NCBI RefSeq assembly: GCF_036010325.1
Contig: NZ_CP108549.1
Location: 6,634,001-6,698,000, forward strand
Origin: Streptomyces sp. NBC_01210
GTDB taxonomy: Bacteria > Actinomycetota > Actinomycetes > Streptomycetales > Streptomycetaceae
DNA length: 64,000 nucleotides
Direction of reading: 5' to 3'
Below, piece by piece: positions 19,924 to 28,608 of the stretch. Numbering within the stretch: the stretch's first letter is position 1; each line of letters starts with the position of its first letter. Made by a program: the position numbers and the translations under genes. Under the pieces are notes generated by a model that was given only the letters and a program-made list of their open reading frames with translations, had not been told where the DNA came from and made no database searches.

Positions 19924-20312
19924 GTGTCGCGTGCCGCCAGTACCTCGGGCATCCGCCCCTCCACGAATCGGATGAGGGTCAGCAGCCGCTCCGCGACCTG
20001 GCGTCCCAGCGGGGTGAGTTCGTAGTCGACCCGCGGCGGATTGGTCGGCTGCGCGTCCCGTCGTACGAGCCCGTCGCGCTCCAGCGCCTGCAAGGTCTGG
20101 GACAGCATCTTCTCGCTCACACCGTCGATCCGCCGCCGCAGCTCGTTGAAGCGGAACGTGCCTTCGTGAAGCGCTCCCAGCGTGAGGCTGCCCCAGCGGC
20201 CGGTGACGTCCTCCAGCGTGTCGCGCGACGGGCACTGGCGGGAGAACACGTCAAAGGCGAGGTCGCCGCCCGGACAGCCCCCGGTGCTCTCTTCCTGCGC
20301 ACTGGTCTCCAT
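19896..20312 (-). CDS. HxlR-family transcriptional regulator
   Basis: A 138-aa winged-helix regulator. The HxlR core is clear: [42 protein letters not shown] (recognition region) and [24 protein letters not shown] cysteine just before the DNA-binding domain (Cys in RQCPSR) is the position used as a redox/electrophile sensor in YodB/QorR-like members; two further cysteines are present or near. It is divergent from a flavodoxin-fold oxidoreductase, with an inverted repeat between them, so it probably represses that gene and itself in response to quinones or electrophiles (inference). Confidence 0.9.
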   Translation of the reverse strand: METSAQEESTGGCPGGDLAFDVFSRQCPSRDTLEDVTGRWGSLTLGALHEGTFRFNELRRRIDGVSEKMLSQTLQALERDGLVRRDAQPTNPPRVDYELTPLGRQVAERLLTLIRFVEGRMPEVLAARDTYDEVRGGR

Positions 20313-20334
20313 GTCGACACCATACTCCGACGCA

Positions 20335-20372
20335 GCGCTAACCAGTGGGTTGCGCTAACTGAAAGTTAGTGC
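20335..20372. promoter_or_regulatory. putative HxlR operator
   Basis: GCGCTAAC occurs at 20335-20342 and 20352-20359, the second forming a near-palindrome with AAGTTAGTGC (20363-20372). The sites lie between the divergent regulator and oxidoreductase genes, where an autoregulatory operator is expected. Confidence 0.6.
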
Positions 20373-20423
20373 TTTTCTGGTGCCACCACCGACGAGCACA
20401 CCGCTTTCGAGGAGACCCCTACC

Positions 20424-21011
20424 GTGACCACGCCTGTTGTCTCGATTGCCTACCACTCCGGGTACGGCCACACCGCCGTCATCGCCGAGGCTGTCCGCGA
20501 AGGAGCGGCCGGCGCCGGCGCCACCGTTCACCTGATCAAGGTCGACGAGATCGACGAGGCCCAGTGGGAGCTGCTCGACGGCTCCGACGCCATCGTCTTC
20601 GGGTCGCCCACCTACATGGGGACCGCGTCCGGTGCCTTCCACCAGTTCGCACAGGACACCTCCCAGCGCTGGTTCACCGACGCCTGGAAGGACAAGCTGG
20701 CGGCCGGCTTCTCCAACTCCGGCTCCAAGAGCGGCGACAAGCTGCACACCCTGCAGTTCTTCGCGACACTCGCCGCCCAGCACGGTATGCACTGGGTGAA
20801 CCTCGGGCTCAAGCCCGGCTGGAACTCCACCGAGGGCTCCGAGCACGACCTCAACCGCCTGGGCTTCTTCTCCGGCGCCGCAGCCCAGACCAACTCCGAC
20901 GAGGGCCCGGAAGGCGTGCACAAGGCCGACATCGCGACCGCGGAGCACCTCGGCCGCCGGGTGGCGGAGACCGCCCGCACCTTCATCGCGGGGCGGGCAG
21001 CCGCCGCCTGA
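20424..21011 (+). CDS. flavodoxin-fold NAD(P)H-dependent oxidoreductase (WrbA-like)
   Basis: A 195-aa FMN-binding flavodoxin-like protein. The FMN phosphate loop reads YHSGYGHTAVIAEAV and the second flavin loop FGSPTYMGTASGAFHQF, both typical of WrbA/NAD(P)H:quinone reductases. It is divergent from an HxlR regulator and shares its control region, a pairing seen for quinone/diamide defence genes. GTG start with GAGGAGA upstream. The exact substrate is unknown. It ends at a long perfect hairpin. Confidence 0.88.
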   Translation: MTTPVVSIAYHSGYGHTAVIAEAVREGAAGAGATVHLIKVDEIDEAQWELLDGSDAIVFGSPTYMGTASGAFHQFAQDTSQRWFTDAWKDKLAAGFSNSGSKSGDKLHTLQFFATLAAQHGMHWVNLGLKPGWNSTEGSEHDLNRLGFFSGAAAQTNSDEGPEGVHKADIATAEHLGRRVAETARTFIAGRAAAA

Positions 21012-21046
21012 CCCCGCATGACCTTGCCTCACCCGCCTGACAAGGA

Positions 21047-21080
21047 AGAAGGCCCCGTCACCGAGGTGACGGGGCCTTCT
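21047..21080. terminator. perfect 16-bp hairpin between convergent genes
   Basis: AGAAGGCCCCGTCACC pairs with GGTGACGGGGCCTTCT (21065-21080) around a 2-nt centre. It lies between the oxidoreductase and the convergent CAP-domain gene and can terminate both. Confidence 0.8.
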
Positions 21081-21097
21081 CGCGTACGTACGAGCGA

Positions 21098-22009
21098 CTA
21101 GAAGCCGAAGTCCTGCGTCCACCAGGGGCCGCCGGCGCCCAGGTGCACGCCGACGCCCATGGTCTTGTAGTCGCAGTTCAGTATGTTCGCGCGGTGACCG
21201 TCGCTGTTCATCCAGGAGGTCATCACCGCAACAGCGTCGGCCTGCCCGCGAGCGATGTTCTCGCCGCCGAGCCCCGGCACACCCGCCTTGTCGGCGCGGT
21301 CCCAAGGCGTCGCCCCTTCGGGGCTGGTGTGGTCGAAGAAGCCACGCGCGGCCATGTCGTCGCTGAAGTTCCCGGCCAGCGCCGCAAGCGGTGCACTGGC
21401 CTGCACCGGGCTGCACCCCACCTTCGCGCGCTCTTCGTTGACCAGGCGGAGCACCTTGGCCTCGGCGGCCGCGGCGGTCTCCGCACCCGAGGAGACGGGG
21501 GGCTTGGCCGCCGCGGACGGCCGCTCGGGCGCACGCGACTTCGTACGGGCCGGGGCGGCGCTCTTCGTCTGCTTCTGCGCCTCAGGGGCCTTCGCCTCAG
21601 GAGCCTTCGTCTGCTTCGGCGGCGTCGTCGACGGCTTGGTCGGCGTGGGTGAGGGGGTCTTCGACGGAGCCTGTGGGCGGGGGGCGTTCTGGCTCGCGGG
21701 GGCCGAGGCCCCGTTCGTCGGCTCCGCGCTCGCGTCGCCCTGGGTCTGCAGCTGCGCGGAACCCTCGGCGCGTACCCGCTCGGCGGAGTCGTTGCCGTGA
21801 CCGACGGTGAACTTGTCGCCGCCCGGGAGCAGGCCGGTCGTGACGGCCACGGCACCTACGGCCATGGCTGCGGAGGCGCCGAGCAGCCCGGTGCGTACGG
21901 GTACAAGGCCCCGCTTCTTCCGGCGTGCACCACCCCGGTGCCGGCCTGCCGAGCCGTCCGCGTAGTCATCTGCGACGGGTGCGGCGGCGGAGCGTCGATG
22001 GCGTCCCAT
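21098..22009 (-). CDS. CAP (SCP/PR-1) domain extracellular protein
   Basis: A 303-aa exported or membrane-anchored protein. The arginine-rich N-terminus is followed by a single hydrophobic segment at about residues 36-60. A low-complexity Pro/Lys/Thr/Ala linker spans to about 170. The C-terminal CAP domain has VNEERAKVGCSPV, FDHTSPEGATPW and GENIARGQ, SDGHRANILNCDYKTMGVGV, with the conserved histidines and two cysteines. YkwD-like CAP proteins are common in Streptomyces cell-wall biology; the activity is unknown. The gene is single and convergent with the oxidoreductase. Confidence 0.92.
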   Translation of the reverse strand: MGRHRRSAAAPVADDYADGSAGRHRGGARRKKRGLVPVRTGLLGASAAMAVGAVAVTTGLLPGGDKFTVGHGNDSAERVRAEGSAQLQTQGDASAEPTNGASAPASQNAPRPQAPSKTPSPTPTKPSTTPPKQTKAPEAKAPEAQKQTKSAAPARTKSRAPERPSAAAKPPVSSGAETAAAAEAKVLRLVNEERAKVGCSPVQASAPLAALAGNFSDDMAARGFFDHTSPEGATPWDRADKAGVPGLGGENIARGQADAVAVMTSWMNSDGHRANILNCDYKTMGVGVHLGAGGPWWTQDFGF

Positions 22010-22149
22010 GCGCTGTGCCTTCCTGGTACTCGACGGTCAATCGTCAACATGACTCACCCATACGAGTGAGACTCATTGCGACGGGACTGTAGCCCATGTG
22101 GCGAGTGGGTGAAGTGATCGGAAATCTATTGGCCAGTTACCGTGCACGC

Positions 22150-22431
22150 ATGAACGATGTTGCGCGGCTCACCGCGTGGGTACGCGGCCGAGTACAGGGA
22201 GTGGGCTTCCGCTGGTTCACCAGGGCAAATGCATTGGAGATCGGCGGCCTGACCGGCTTCGCACTCAATCTTGACGATGGCAGGGTGCAGGTTGTGGCAG
22301 AGGGGCCACGTGAGAATTGCCACCGTTTGCTGGAATGGCTTCGCTCCGACGACACACCCGGCCGGGTCGAAGGAGTTACCGAGATCTGGGACACGCCCCG
22401 CGGTGGATACGAGGACTTCGCGATCAGGTGA
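22150..22431 (+). CDS. acyP: acylphosphatase
   Basis: A 93-aa enzyme hydrolysing acyl phosphates. The catalytic arginine and signature [17 protein letters not shown] are present, as is the second signature [17 protein letters not shown] with the catalytic asparagine. The frame is open upstream to 22096, but [17 protein letters not shown] at 22150 gives the usual length. The neighbourhood acyP - small coiled-coil gene - smc looks like that in other streptomycetes. Confidence 0.93.
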   Translation: MNDVARLTAWVRGRVQGVGFRWFTRANALEIGGLTGFALNLDDGRVQVVAEGPRENCHRLLEWLRSDDTPGRVEGVTEIWDTPRGGYEDFAIR

Positions 22432-22817
22432 TGATCACCGCGTAATTCGGCGCAGCGAAGATCGCCGCGTATGCCGACGGCACCTGCCGCGATGGAAATG
22501 GCCTGGTGGTTGCCAAGAACGGCTTGTCGTGCCAGGCTGCCGCAGTAAGGATGATCTCTACGCCCCCAGGGCCCCGCAGCGTGGCTCCGCCGCTTCTTTC
22601 GCGGCCGTGAGCCCCGGGTTGGCCCGTTGATACGGGGCGTGATCGTGTTGACCGTCAAACTTTTTGGTGAGACTCTGGAAGCCCCGCGCACCTTAGCTGT
22701 TTGGCAGTACAAACCGCAGCGCTAGCAAGTAACAATCACTGTCGAGCACCGCGGGTGCGAATCCCTCACGACCCACACCGCATTCGGTCGGTCACTCAGT
22801 GTGGAGGACCATCCATC
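22432..22817 (+). other. 386-bp noncoding leader region with structured 3' part
   Basis: No convincing coding potential. It contains TTGACC at 22649-22654, then a hairpin GCACC/GGTGC around 22745-22757, immediately followed by GGTGCGAATCC. That string resembles the core of cobalamin riboswitches and, less well, a tRNA T-arm, but neither structure can be completed. GTGAG (22667-22671) could close a helix with CTCAC (22765-22769). The region lies upstream of the 72-aa coiled-coil gene. Confidence 0.4.
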
Positions 22818-23036
22818 ATGGCAAAGGCGCTTCTCGGTTACGTCGGCGGTTCCGACCCGCGACTCCTCGCCGAGATGCGACGGCTGCAGCAGCGCGTCCA
22901 GGACCTCGAATCCGAGCTTGTACGGATCCAGTCCGAGAATGACGCGCTTAACGCTGCCGTTGCTCAGCACCCTGGAGAGTCGCTGCTCAACGGCATCGAC
23001 ATCGACGTGCACCAGCCGGAGCCCGCGCTCACCTGA
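22818..23036 (+). CDS. small coiled-coil protein (72 aa)
   Basis: A 72-aa acidic protein, MAKALLGYVGGSDPRLLAEM at the N-terminus, then a heptad-like RRLQQRVQDLESELVRIQSE and an acidic C-terminus. It resembles a small conserved actinobacterial protein encoded just upstream of smc. It has a clear ATG with GTGGAGG about 10 nt upstream and its own intrinsic terminator, so it is a separate transcription unit with a long leader. The function is unknown; the coiled coil suggests a protein-protein adaptor. Confidence 0.78.
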   Translation: MAKALLGYVGGSDPRLLAEMRRLQQRVQDLESELVRIQSENDALNAAVAQHPGESLLNGIDIDVHQPEPALT

Positions 23037-23075
23037 GCAGGGGCGATCAGCTGGAGTTCATCGCGCAAGATATGC

Positions 23076-23106
23076 AAGGGACGCTTCGGCGTCCCTTCTT
23101 TCTTTT
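23076..23106 (+). terminator. intrinsic terminator before smc
   Basis: A 9-bp stem AAGGGACGC/GCGTCCCTT with a TTCG tetraloop, followed by a T-rich CTTTCTTTT. It is a textbook factor-independent terminator and separates the small coiled-coil gene from smc. Confidence 0.9.
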
Positions 23107-23296
23107 CCCGCCCTGCCTCGCCCCTTACAGTCCTTCCCTTACCGTCTGATGTGCCCTGCACCTTCATAGGTGAAACCGGGAGCGCTCTGTCTTCCGGGGT
23201 GACAACCCCCAGGCCTTCAGTCGAAAATCCCACGTGGCAGGCCGGAGTGGAGCAGCTCCGGCGGTCCGAGCGAAGCGAAAGGTAGAGTCCGGCGGC

Positions 23297-26200
23297 GTGC
23301 ACCTCAAGGCCATGACCCTGCGCGGGTTCAAATCCTTCGCCTCCGCCACGACGCTGCGTTTCGAGCCCGGCATCACCTGCGTCGTGGGCCCCAACGGCTC
23401 CGGCAAGTCCAATGTGGTGGACGCGCTCTCCTGGGTCATGGGAGAGCAGGGGGCCAAGTCGCTGCGTGGCGGCAAGATGGAGGACGTCATCTTCGCCGGG
23501 ACGACCGGGCGGCCTCCGCTCGGCCGCGCCGAGGTCTCCCTCACCATCGACAACTCCGACGGCGCGCTCCCCATCGACTACGCCGAAGTCACCATCACGC
23601 GGATCATGTTCCGCAACGGCGGCAGTGAATATCAGCTCAATGGCGACACCTGCCGGCTTCTCGATATCCAGGAACTCCTCTCCGACTCCGGCATTGGCCG
23701 CGAGATGCACGTCATCGTCGGGCAGGGCCAGCTCGACTCCGTACTGCATGCCGATCCGATGGGGCGACGGGCCTTCATCGAGGAGGCCGCCGGTGTTCTC
23801 AAGCACCGTAAGCGCAAGGAAAAGGCGCTGCGGAAGCTGGACTCGATGCAGGCCAACCTCGCCCGCGTGCAGGATCTGACCGACGAACTGCGCCGCCAGC
23901 TCAAGCCGCTGGGACGGCAGGCCGCGGTGGCCCGGCGGGCCGCCGTCATCCAGGCCGATCTGCGCGATGCCCGGCTGCGGCTGCTCGCCGACGATCTCGT
24001 ACGGCTCCGGGAGGCACTGCGCGGTGAGATCGCCGACGAGGCCGCGCTCAAGGAACGCAAGGACAGGGCCGAGGCGGAGCTCAAGGCCGCGCTGACACGC
24101 GAGGCGGAGCTCGAGGACGAGGTACGGCGGCTGGCGCCGCGGCTGCAGCGGGCCCAGCAGAGCTGGTACGAACTCTCCCAGCTGGCCGAGCGGGTGCGCG
24201 GCACGATCTCACTGGCCGACGCGCGGGTGAAGAGCGCGACCGCGGCCCCGGCGGAGGAGCGGCGCGGCCGCGACCCCGAGGACATGGAGCGCGAGGCCGC
24301 CCGGATCCGTGAGCAGGAGGCGGAGCTGGAGGCCGCGCTGGAGGCGGCGGAGCACGCGTTGGAGGACACCGTCACGCACCGCGCCGAGCTGGAGCGGGAG
24401 CTGGCGGTCGAGGAGCGCCGGCTCAAGGACGTCGCGCGGGCGATCGCCGACCGGCGGGAGGGGCTGGCCCGCCTCAACGGCCAGGTCAACGCGGCCCGTT
24501 CGCGGGCGGCCTCCGCGCAGTCCGAGATCGACCGGCTGGCCGCGGCGCGCGACGAGGCCCAGGAGCGGGCCGTCGCGGCTCAGGAGGAGTACGAGCAGCT
24601 CAAGGCCGAGGTCGACGGTCTTGACGCGGGCGATGCCGAGCTGGGGGAGCGGCACGACGCGGCCAAGCGTGAACTGGCCGAGGCGGAGGCGGCGCTGAGC
24701 GCGGCCCGCGAGGAGCTCACCGGTGCCGAGCGCAGACGCGCAGCCGTCGCCGCCCGCCGGGAGGCGCTCGCCCTGGGGCTGCGCCGCAAGGACGGCACGG
24801 GTGCGCTGCTCGGCGCGAAGGACCGCCTCACGGGGCTGCTCGGGCCGGCCGCGGAACTGCTCGGCGTGACCCCGGGCTTCGAGGTTCCGGTGGCAGCGGC
24901 GCTGGGCGCGGCGGCGGACGCCATCGCCGTGGCCGACCCCGCGACCGCCGCCGAGGCACTGCGGCTGCTGCGCAAGACCGACGCCGGACGCGCCGCCATA
25001 CTGCTCGGCGGCGCCCCCGAATCCGTACCGCAGGCGCAGCGCTCCGACGGTCCTCCGTACGCTGCCGACCTGGTGCGCGGGCCCGCGGAACTGATGCCCG
25101 CTGTGCGCCGGTTGCTGCATGGCATGGTCGTCGTCGGGACGCTGGAGGACGCCGAGGACCTGGTCTGCTCGCGGCCCGAGCTCACCGCCGTGACCGCAGA
25201 AGGAGACGTCCTCGGAGCGCACTTCGCGCAGGGCGGCTCCGCCGGGGCGCCGAGCCTGCTCGAGGTGCAGGCCTCCGTCGACGAGGCCGCCGCCGAGCTG
25301 GAGGAGCTGGCCGTACGGTGCGAGGAGCTGTCGGCGGCCCAGCGGCAGGCCGCGGGGCGGCGCGGTGAATGCGCCGCGCTCGTCGAGGAACTGGGAGAGC
25401 GCCGCCGGGCCGCCGACCGCGAGAAGTCCGCGGTGTCCGGGCAGTTGGGGCGGCTGTCCGGACAGGCGCGCGGTGCTGCGGGCGAGGCCGAGCGGACGAC
25501 CGCGGCCGCCGCCAGGGCCCAGGAGGCGCTGGAGCGGGCGCGCGAGGAGGCCGAGGAGCTGGCCGAGCGGCTGCTCGTCGCCGAGGAGGCGCCCGCGGAG
25601 GAGGAGCCGGATACGCATGTACGGGACCGGCTCGCGGCCGACGGCGCCAACGCACGCCAGACCGAGATGGAGGCCCGCCTCCAGGTCCGTACGCATGAGG
25701 AGCGTGTGAAGGGGCTCGCGGGGCGTGCTGACGCGCTCGACCGGGGAGCGCGCGCCGAGCGCGAGGCTCGGGCACGCGCCGAACAGCGGCGCGCCCGGCT
25801 GCGTCATGAGGCGGAGGTCGCTGCCGCGGTGGCGAGCGGTGCCCGCCAGCTCCTGGCGCATGTCGAGGTCTCGCTGGTGCGGGCCGAGGCGGAGCGGGTC
25901 GCCGCCGAGGCGGCCAAGGCCGAGCGCGAGCAGGATCTGAGCGCCGCCCGCAATCAGGGACGCGACCTCAAGAGCGAGCTCGACAAACTCACTGATTCAG
26001 TTCACCGGGGCGAGGTACTCGGGGCCGAGAAGCGGCTGCGGATCGAGCAGCTGGAGAACAAGGCCCTGGAGGAACTGGGTGTGGAACCGGCCGGGCTGGT
26101 CGCCGAGTACGGCCCCGACCAGCTGGTGCCGCCGTCCCCGCCCGCAGAGGGAGAGGAACTGCCCGATGACCCGGATCACCCGCGCAACCAGCCGAGACCC

Positions 26201-26851
26201 TTCGTACGAGGGGAGCAGGAGAAGCGTCTCAAGTCCGCCGAACGGGCGTATCAGCAACTCGGCAAGGTGAATCCGCTCGCCCTGGAGGAGTTCTCGGCGC
26301 TGGAGGAGCGGCACAAGTTCCTCTCCGAGCAGCTTGAAGACCTGAAGAAGACCAGGGCCGACCTGCTGCAGGTGATCAAGGAGGTCGACGAGCGCGTCGA
26401 GCAGGTCTTCACGGAGGCGTACCGGGACACCGCCCGCGAGTTCGAGGGTGTCTTCTCGCGGCTCTTCCCCGGTGGCGAGGGCCGGCTGATCCTGACCGAT
26501 CCCGACAACATGCTCACCACGGGCGTGGATGTCGAGGCCAGACCGCCCGGCAAGAAGGTCAAGCGGCTGTCGCTGCTGTCGGGCGGCGAGCGGTCGCTGA
26601 CGGCCGTCGCGCTGCTGGTGTCGATCTTCAAAGCCCGGCCGAGCCCGTTCTATGTGATGGACGAGGTCGAGGCGGCGCTCGACGACACCAACCTCCAGCG
26701 GCTGATCCGGATCATGCAGGAGCTCCAGGAGTCCTCGCAGCTGATCGTGATCACGCACCAGAAGCGGACGATGGAGGTCGCGGACGCGCTGTACGGCGTC
26801 TCCATGCAGGGTGACGGCGTTTCCAAGGTCATCAGCCAGCGTCTTCGCTGA
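23297..26851 (+). CDS. smc: chromosome segregation protein SMC
   Basis: Condensin ATPase that organises and helps segregate the chromosome with ScpA/ScpB. The 1184-aa protein has Walker A GPNGSGKS at residues 31-38, long heptad-rich coiled coils, a hinge region near 510-660 (LLGPAAELLGVTPGFEVPVAAALG), the ABC signature LSLLSGGERSLTA and Walker B FYVMDEVEAALDDTN. The GTG at 23297 begins VHLKAMTLRGFKSFA; the frame is open upstream but this is the family start. No scp genes are adjacent. Confidence 0.97.
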   Translation: MHLKAMTLRGFKSFASATTLRFEPGITCVVGPNGSGKSNVVDALSWVMGEQGAKSLRGGKMEDVIFAGTTGRPPLGRAEVSLTIDNSDGALPIDYAEVTITRIMFRNGGSEYQLNGDTCRLLDIQELLSDSGIGREMHVIVGQGQLDSVLHADPMGRRAFIEEAAGVLKHRKRKEKALRKLDSMQANLARVQDLTDELRRQLKPLGRQAAVARRAAVIQADLRDARLRLLADDLVRLREALRGEIADEAALKERKDRAEAELKAALTREAELEDEVRRLAPRLQRAQQSWYELSQLAERVRGTISLADARVKSATAAPAEERRGRDPEDMEREAARIREQEAELEAALEAAEHALEDTVTHRAELERELAVEERRLKDVARAIADRREGLARLNGQVNAARSRAASAQSEIDRLAAARDEAQERAVAAQEEYEQLKAEVDGLDAGDAELGERHDAAKRELAEAEAALSAAREELTGAERRRAAVAARREALALGLRRKDGTGALLGAKDRLTGLLGPAAELLGVTPGFEVPVAAALGAAADAIAVADPATAAEALRLLRKTDAGRAAILLGGAPESVPQAQRSDGPPYAADLVRGPAELMPAVRRLLHGMVVVGTLEDAEDLVCSRPELTAVTAEGDVLGAHFAQGGSAGAPSLLEVQASVDEAAAELEELAVRCEELSAAQRQAAGRRGECAALVEELGERRRAADREKSAVSGQLGRLSGQARGAAGEAERTTAAAARAQEALERAREEAEELAERLLVAEEAPAEEEPDTHVRDRLAADGANARQTEMEARLQVRTHEERVKGLAGRADALDRGARAEREARARAEQRRARLRHEAEVAAAVASGARQLLAHVEVSLVRAEAERVAAEAAKAEREQDLSAARNQGRDLKSELDKLTDSVHRGEVLGAEKRLRIEQLENKALEELGVEPAGLVAEYGPDQLVPPSPPAEGEELPDDPDHPRNQPRPFVRGEQEKRLKSAERAYQQLGKVNPLALEEFSALEERHKFLSEQLEDLKKTRADLLQVIKEVDERVEQVFTEAYRDTAREFEGVFSRLFPGGEGRLILTDPDNMLTTGVDVEARPPGKKVKRLSLLSGGERSLTAVALLVSIFKARPSPFYVMDEVEAALDDTNLQRLIRIMQELQESSQLIVITHQKRTMEVADALYGVSMQGDGVSKVISQRLR

Positions 26852-26926
26852 CAGAGGTCTTCAACTCTTCAACTCTTGAACACAAGTCCCTCACGCGCCT
26901 GCCTGGAACTTCTTAAGGATCAGGTC

Positions 26927-26954
26927 TTGACTTCGAAACTTGAACGAATAGTCT
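26927..26954 (+). promoter_or_regulatory. putative glcP promoter
   Basis: TTGACT (26927-26932) and TAGTCT (26949-26954) with 16-bp spacing, in an AT-rich patch. CTTGAAC (26939-26945) lies inside the spacer and repeats at 26875-26881. Confidence 0.45.
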
Positions 26955-26972
26955 CTGCAACGTTGCTTTTAC

Positions 26973-27013
26973 CTTCAAGTGGTGGGTGGCAGGAAGTTGT
27001 GCGCCACTTGAAG
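26973..27013 (+). promoter_or_regulatory. inverted repeat in the glcP leader
   Basis: CTTCAAGTGG (26973-26982) is perfectly inverted as CCACTTGAAG (27004-27013) with a 21-nt gap. It lies between the putative promoter and the GTG start, so it may be an operator or form an mRNA hairpin. Confidence 0.5.
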
Positions 27014-27063
27014 GGCTCGCCCCCCACGCCCGGCGACGCTGCCGGACGGCCCCAGGAGTACAC

Positions 27064-28485
27064 GTGACCAGCACTGAGCAGCCACCGCCGGCATCGCGAG
27101 GCCGGCAGGCCCACCCCGAACATATCGGCCATGTCATCTTCATCACGGCCGCCGCCGCGATGGGCGGCTTCCTCTTCGGTTACGACAGCTCGGTGATCAA
27201 CGGCGCCGTCGAAGCCATCCGGGACCGCTACAACATCGGCTCGGGAACGCTCGCCCAGGTCATCGCCATCGCACTGATCGGCTGCGCCGTCGGCGCCGCG
27301 ACCGCCGGCCGGATCGCCGACCGTATCGGCCGCATCCGCTGTATGCAGATCGCATCCGTGCTCTTCACCGCCAGTGCCATCGGCTCCGCTCTCCCGTTCG
27401 CCCTCTGGGACCTCGCCTTCTGGCGCATCATCGGCGGCTTCGCCATCGGCATGGCCTCGGTCATCGGCCCGGCCTATATCGCCGAGGTGTCGCCGGCCGC
27501 CTACCGCGGCCGGCTCGGCTCCTTCCAGCAGGCCGCGATCGTCATCGGCATCGCCATCTCCCAGCTGGTGAACTACGCCATCCTGCAGCTCGCCGACGGC
27601 AACCAGCGCGGCGAGATGCTCGGTATCGAGGCCTGGCAGTGGATGCTCGGCGTCATGGTCGTCCCGGCGGTGCTCTACGGACTGCTCTCCTTCGTGATCC
27701 CCGAGTCGCCCCGCTTCCTGATCTCCGTCGGAAAGATCGGCAAGGCGAAGGAGGTCCTCGGCGAGGTCGAGGGCCACAAGATCGACCTGGACGCCCGCGT
27801 CGCCGAGATCGAACTCGCGATGCGCCGCGAGCACAAGTCGACCTTCAAGGACCTGCTGGGCGGCCGCTTCAACTTCCTGCCCATCGTCTGGGTCGGCATC
27901 GGACTCTCCCTCTTCCAGCAGTTCGTCGGCATCAACGTCGTCTTCTACTACTCCGCGGCGCTGTGGCAGTCGGTCGGCATCGACCCGGCCAGCTCGTTCT
28001 TCTACTCGTTCACCACGTCGATCATCAACATCATCGGCACCGTGATCGCCATGGTCCTGGTCGACCGGGTCGGCCGGCGTCCGCTCGCCCTCGTCGGCTC
28101 GGCCGGTATGGCGGTCGCTCTCGCCTTCGAGGCCTGGGCCTTCTCCGCCGACCTCGTCGACGGCAAGCTGCCCAGCACCCAGGGCGCCGTCGCCCTGATC
28201 GCCGCGCATGTCTTCGTGCTCTTCTTCGCCCTCTCGTGGGGCGTCGTGGTCTGGGTCCTCCTCGGCGAGATGTTCCCGAACAGGATCCGCGCCGCCGCGC
28301 TCGGCGTCGCCGCCTCCGCGCAGTGGATCGCCAACTGGCTCATCACCGTGAGCTTCCCGAGCCTGGCGGACTGGAACCTCTCCGGCACGTACATCATCTA
28401 CACATGCTTCGCCGCGCTCTCGATCCCCTTCGTGCTTCTGTTCGTCAAGGAGACCAAGGGCAAGGCGTTGGAGGAGATGGGCTAA
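27064..28485 (+). CDS. glcP: glucose permease of the major facilitator superfamily (sugar porter)
   Basis: Proton-coupled sugar transporter of the MFS sugar-porter family. The gene next to smc in S. coelicolor is glcP1, the main glucose uptake system, and position and sequence agree. The 473-aa product has about 12 membrane segments; diagnostic motifs are GRIADRIGRIR after TM2, AEVSPAAYRGRLGS, PESPRFL before the central loop, QQFVGINVVFYYS in TM7, and the C-terminal VKETKGKALEEM. GTG start at 27064 with AGGAG. A repeat-rich upstream region suggests specific control. Confidence 0.92.
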   Translation: MTSTEQPPPASRGRQAHPEHIGHVIFITAAAAMGGFLFGYDSSVINGAVEAIRDRYNIGSGTLAQVIAIALIGCAVGAATAGRIADRIGRIRCMQIASVLFTASAIGSALPFALWDLAFWRIIGGFAIGMASVIGPAYIAEVSPAAYRGRLGSFQQAAIVIGIAISQLVNYAILQLADGNQRGEMLGIEAWQWMLGVMVVPAVLYGLLSFVIPESPRFLISVGKIGKAKEVLGEVEGHKIDLDARVAEIELAMRREHKSTFKDLLGGRFNFLPIVWVGIGLSLFQQFVGINVVFYYSAALWQSVGIDPASSFFYSFTTSIINIIGTVIAMVLVDRVGRRPLALVGSAGMAVALAFEAWAFSADLVDGKLPSTQGAVALIAAHVFVLFFALSWGVVVWVLLGEMFPNRIRAAALGVAASAQWIANWLITVSFPSLADWNLSGTYIIYTCFAALSIPFVLLFVKETKGKALEEMG

Positions 28486-28513
28486 TCCCCGCTGCCCCGC
28501 TCCTCACCACGGA

Positions 28514-28546
28514 ACTGCCCCGGCTCAGCTCTTGAGCCGGGGCAGT
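28514..28546 (+). terminator. terminator after glcP
   Basis: Perfect 14-bp inverted repeat (28514-28527 with 28533-28546) around a 5-nt loop, 28 nt after the stop. Confidence 0.8.
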
Positions 28547-28608
28547 ACCGATTCGCTGCGGCGGTAGGGGTACGAGGTCACCGTTCACGGGCGGTGACTG
28601 CTCTCGGC

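Noticed and set aside
22660..22790. tRNA-like sequence
   Set aside because: GGTGCGAATCC resembles a T-arm, but the loop lacks the TTC, and no acceptor stem or anticodon arm of correct size can be drawn.
24209..25861. 550-codon open frame antisense to smc
   Set aside because: Mirror of the smc coiled-coil; no domain and wrong codon bias.
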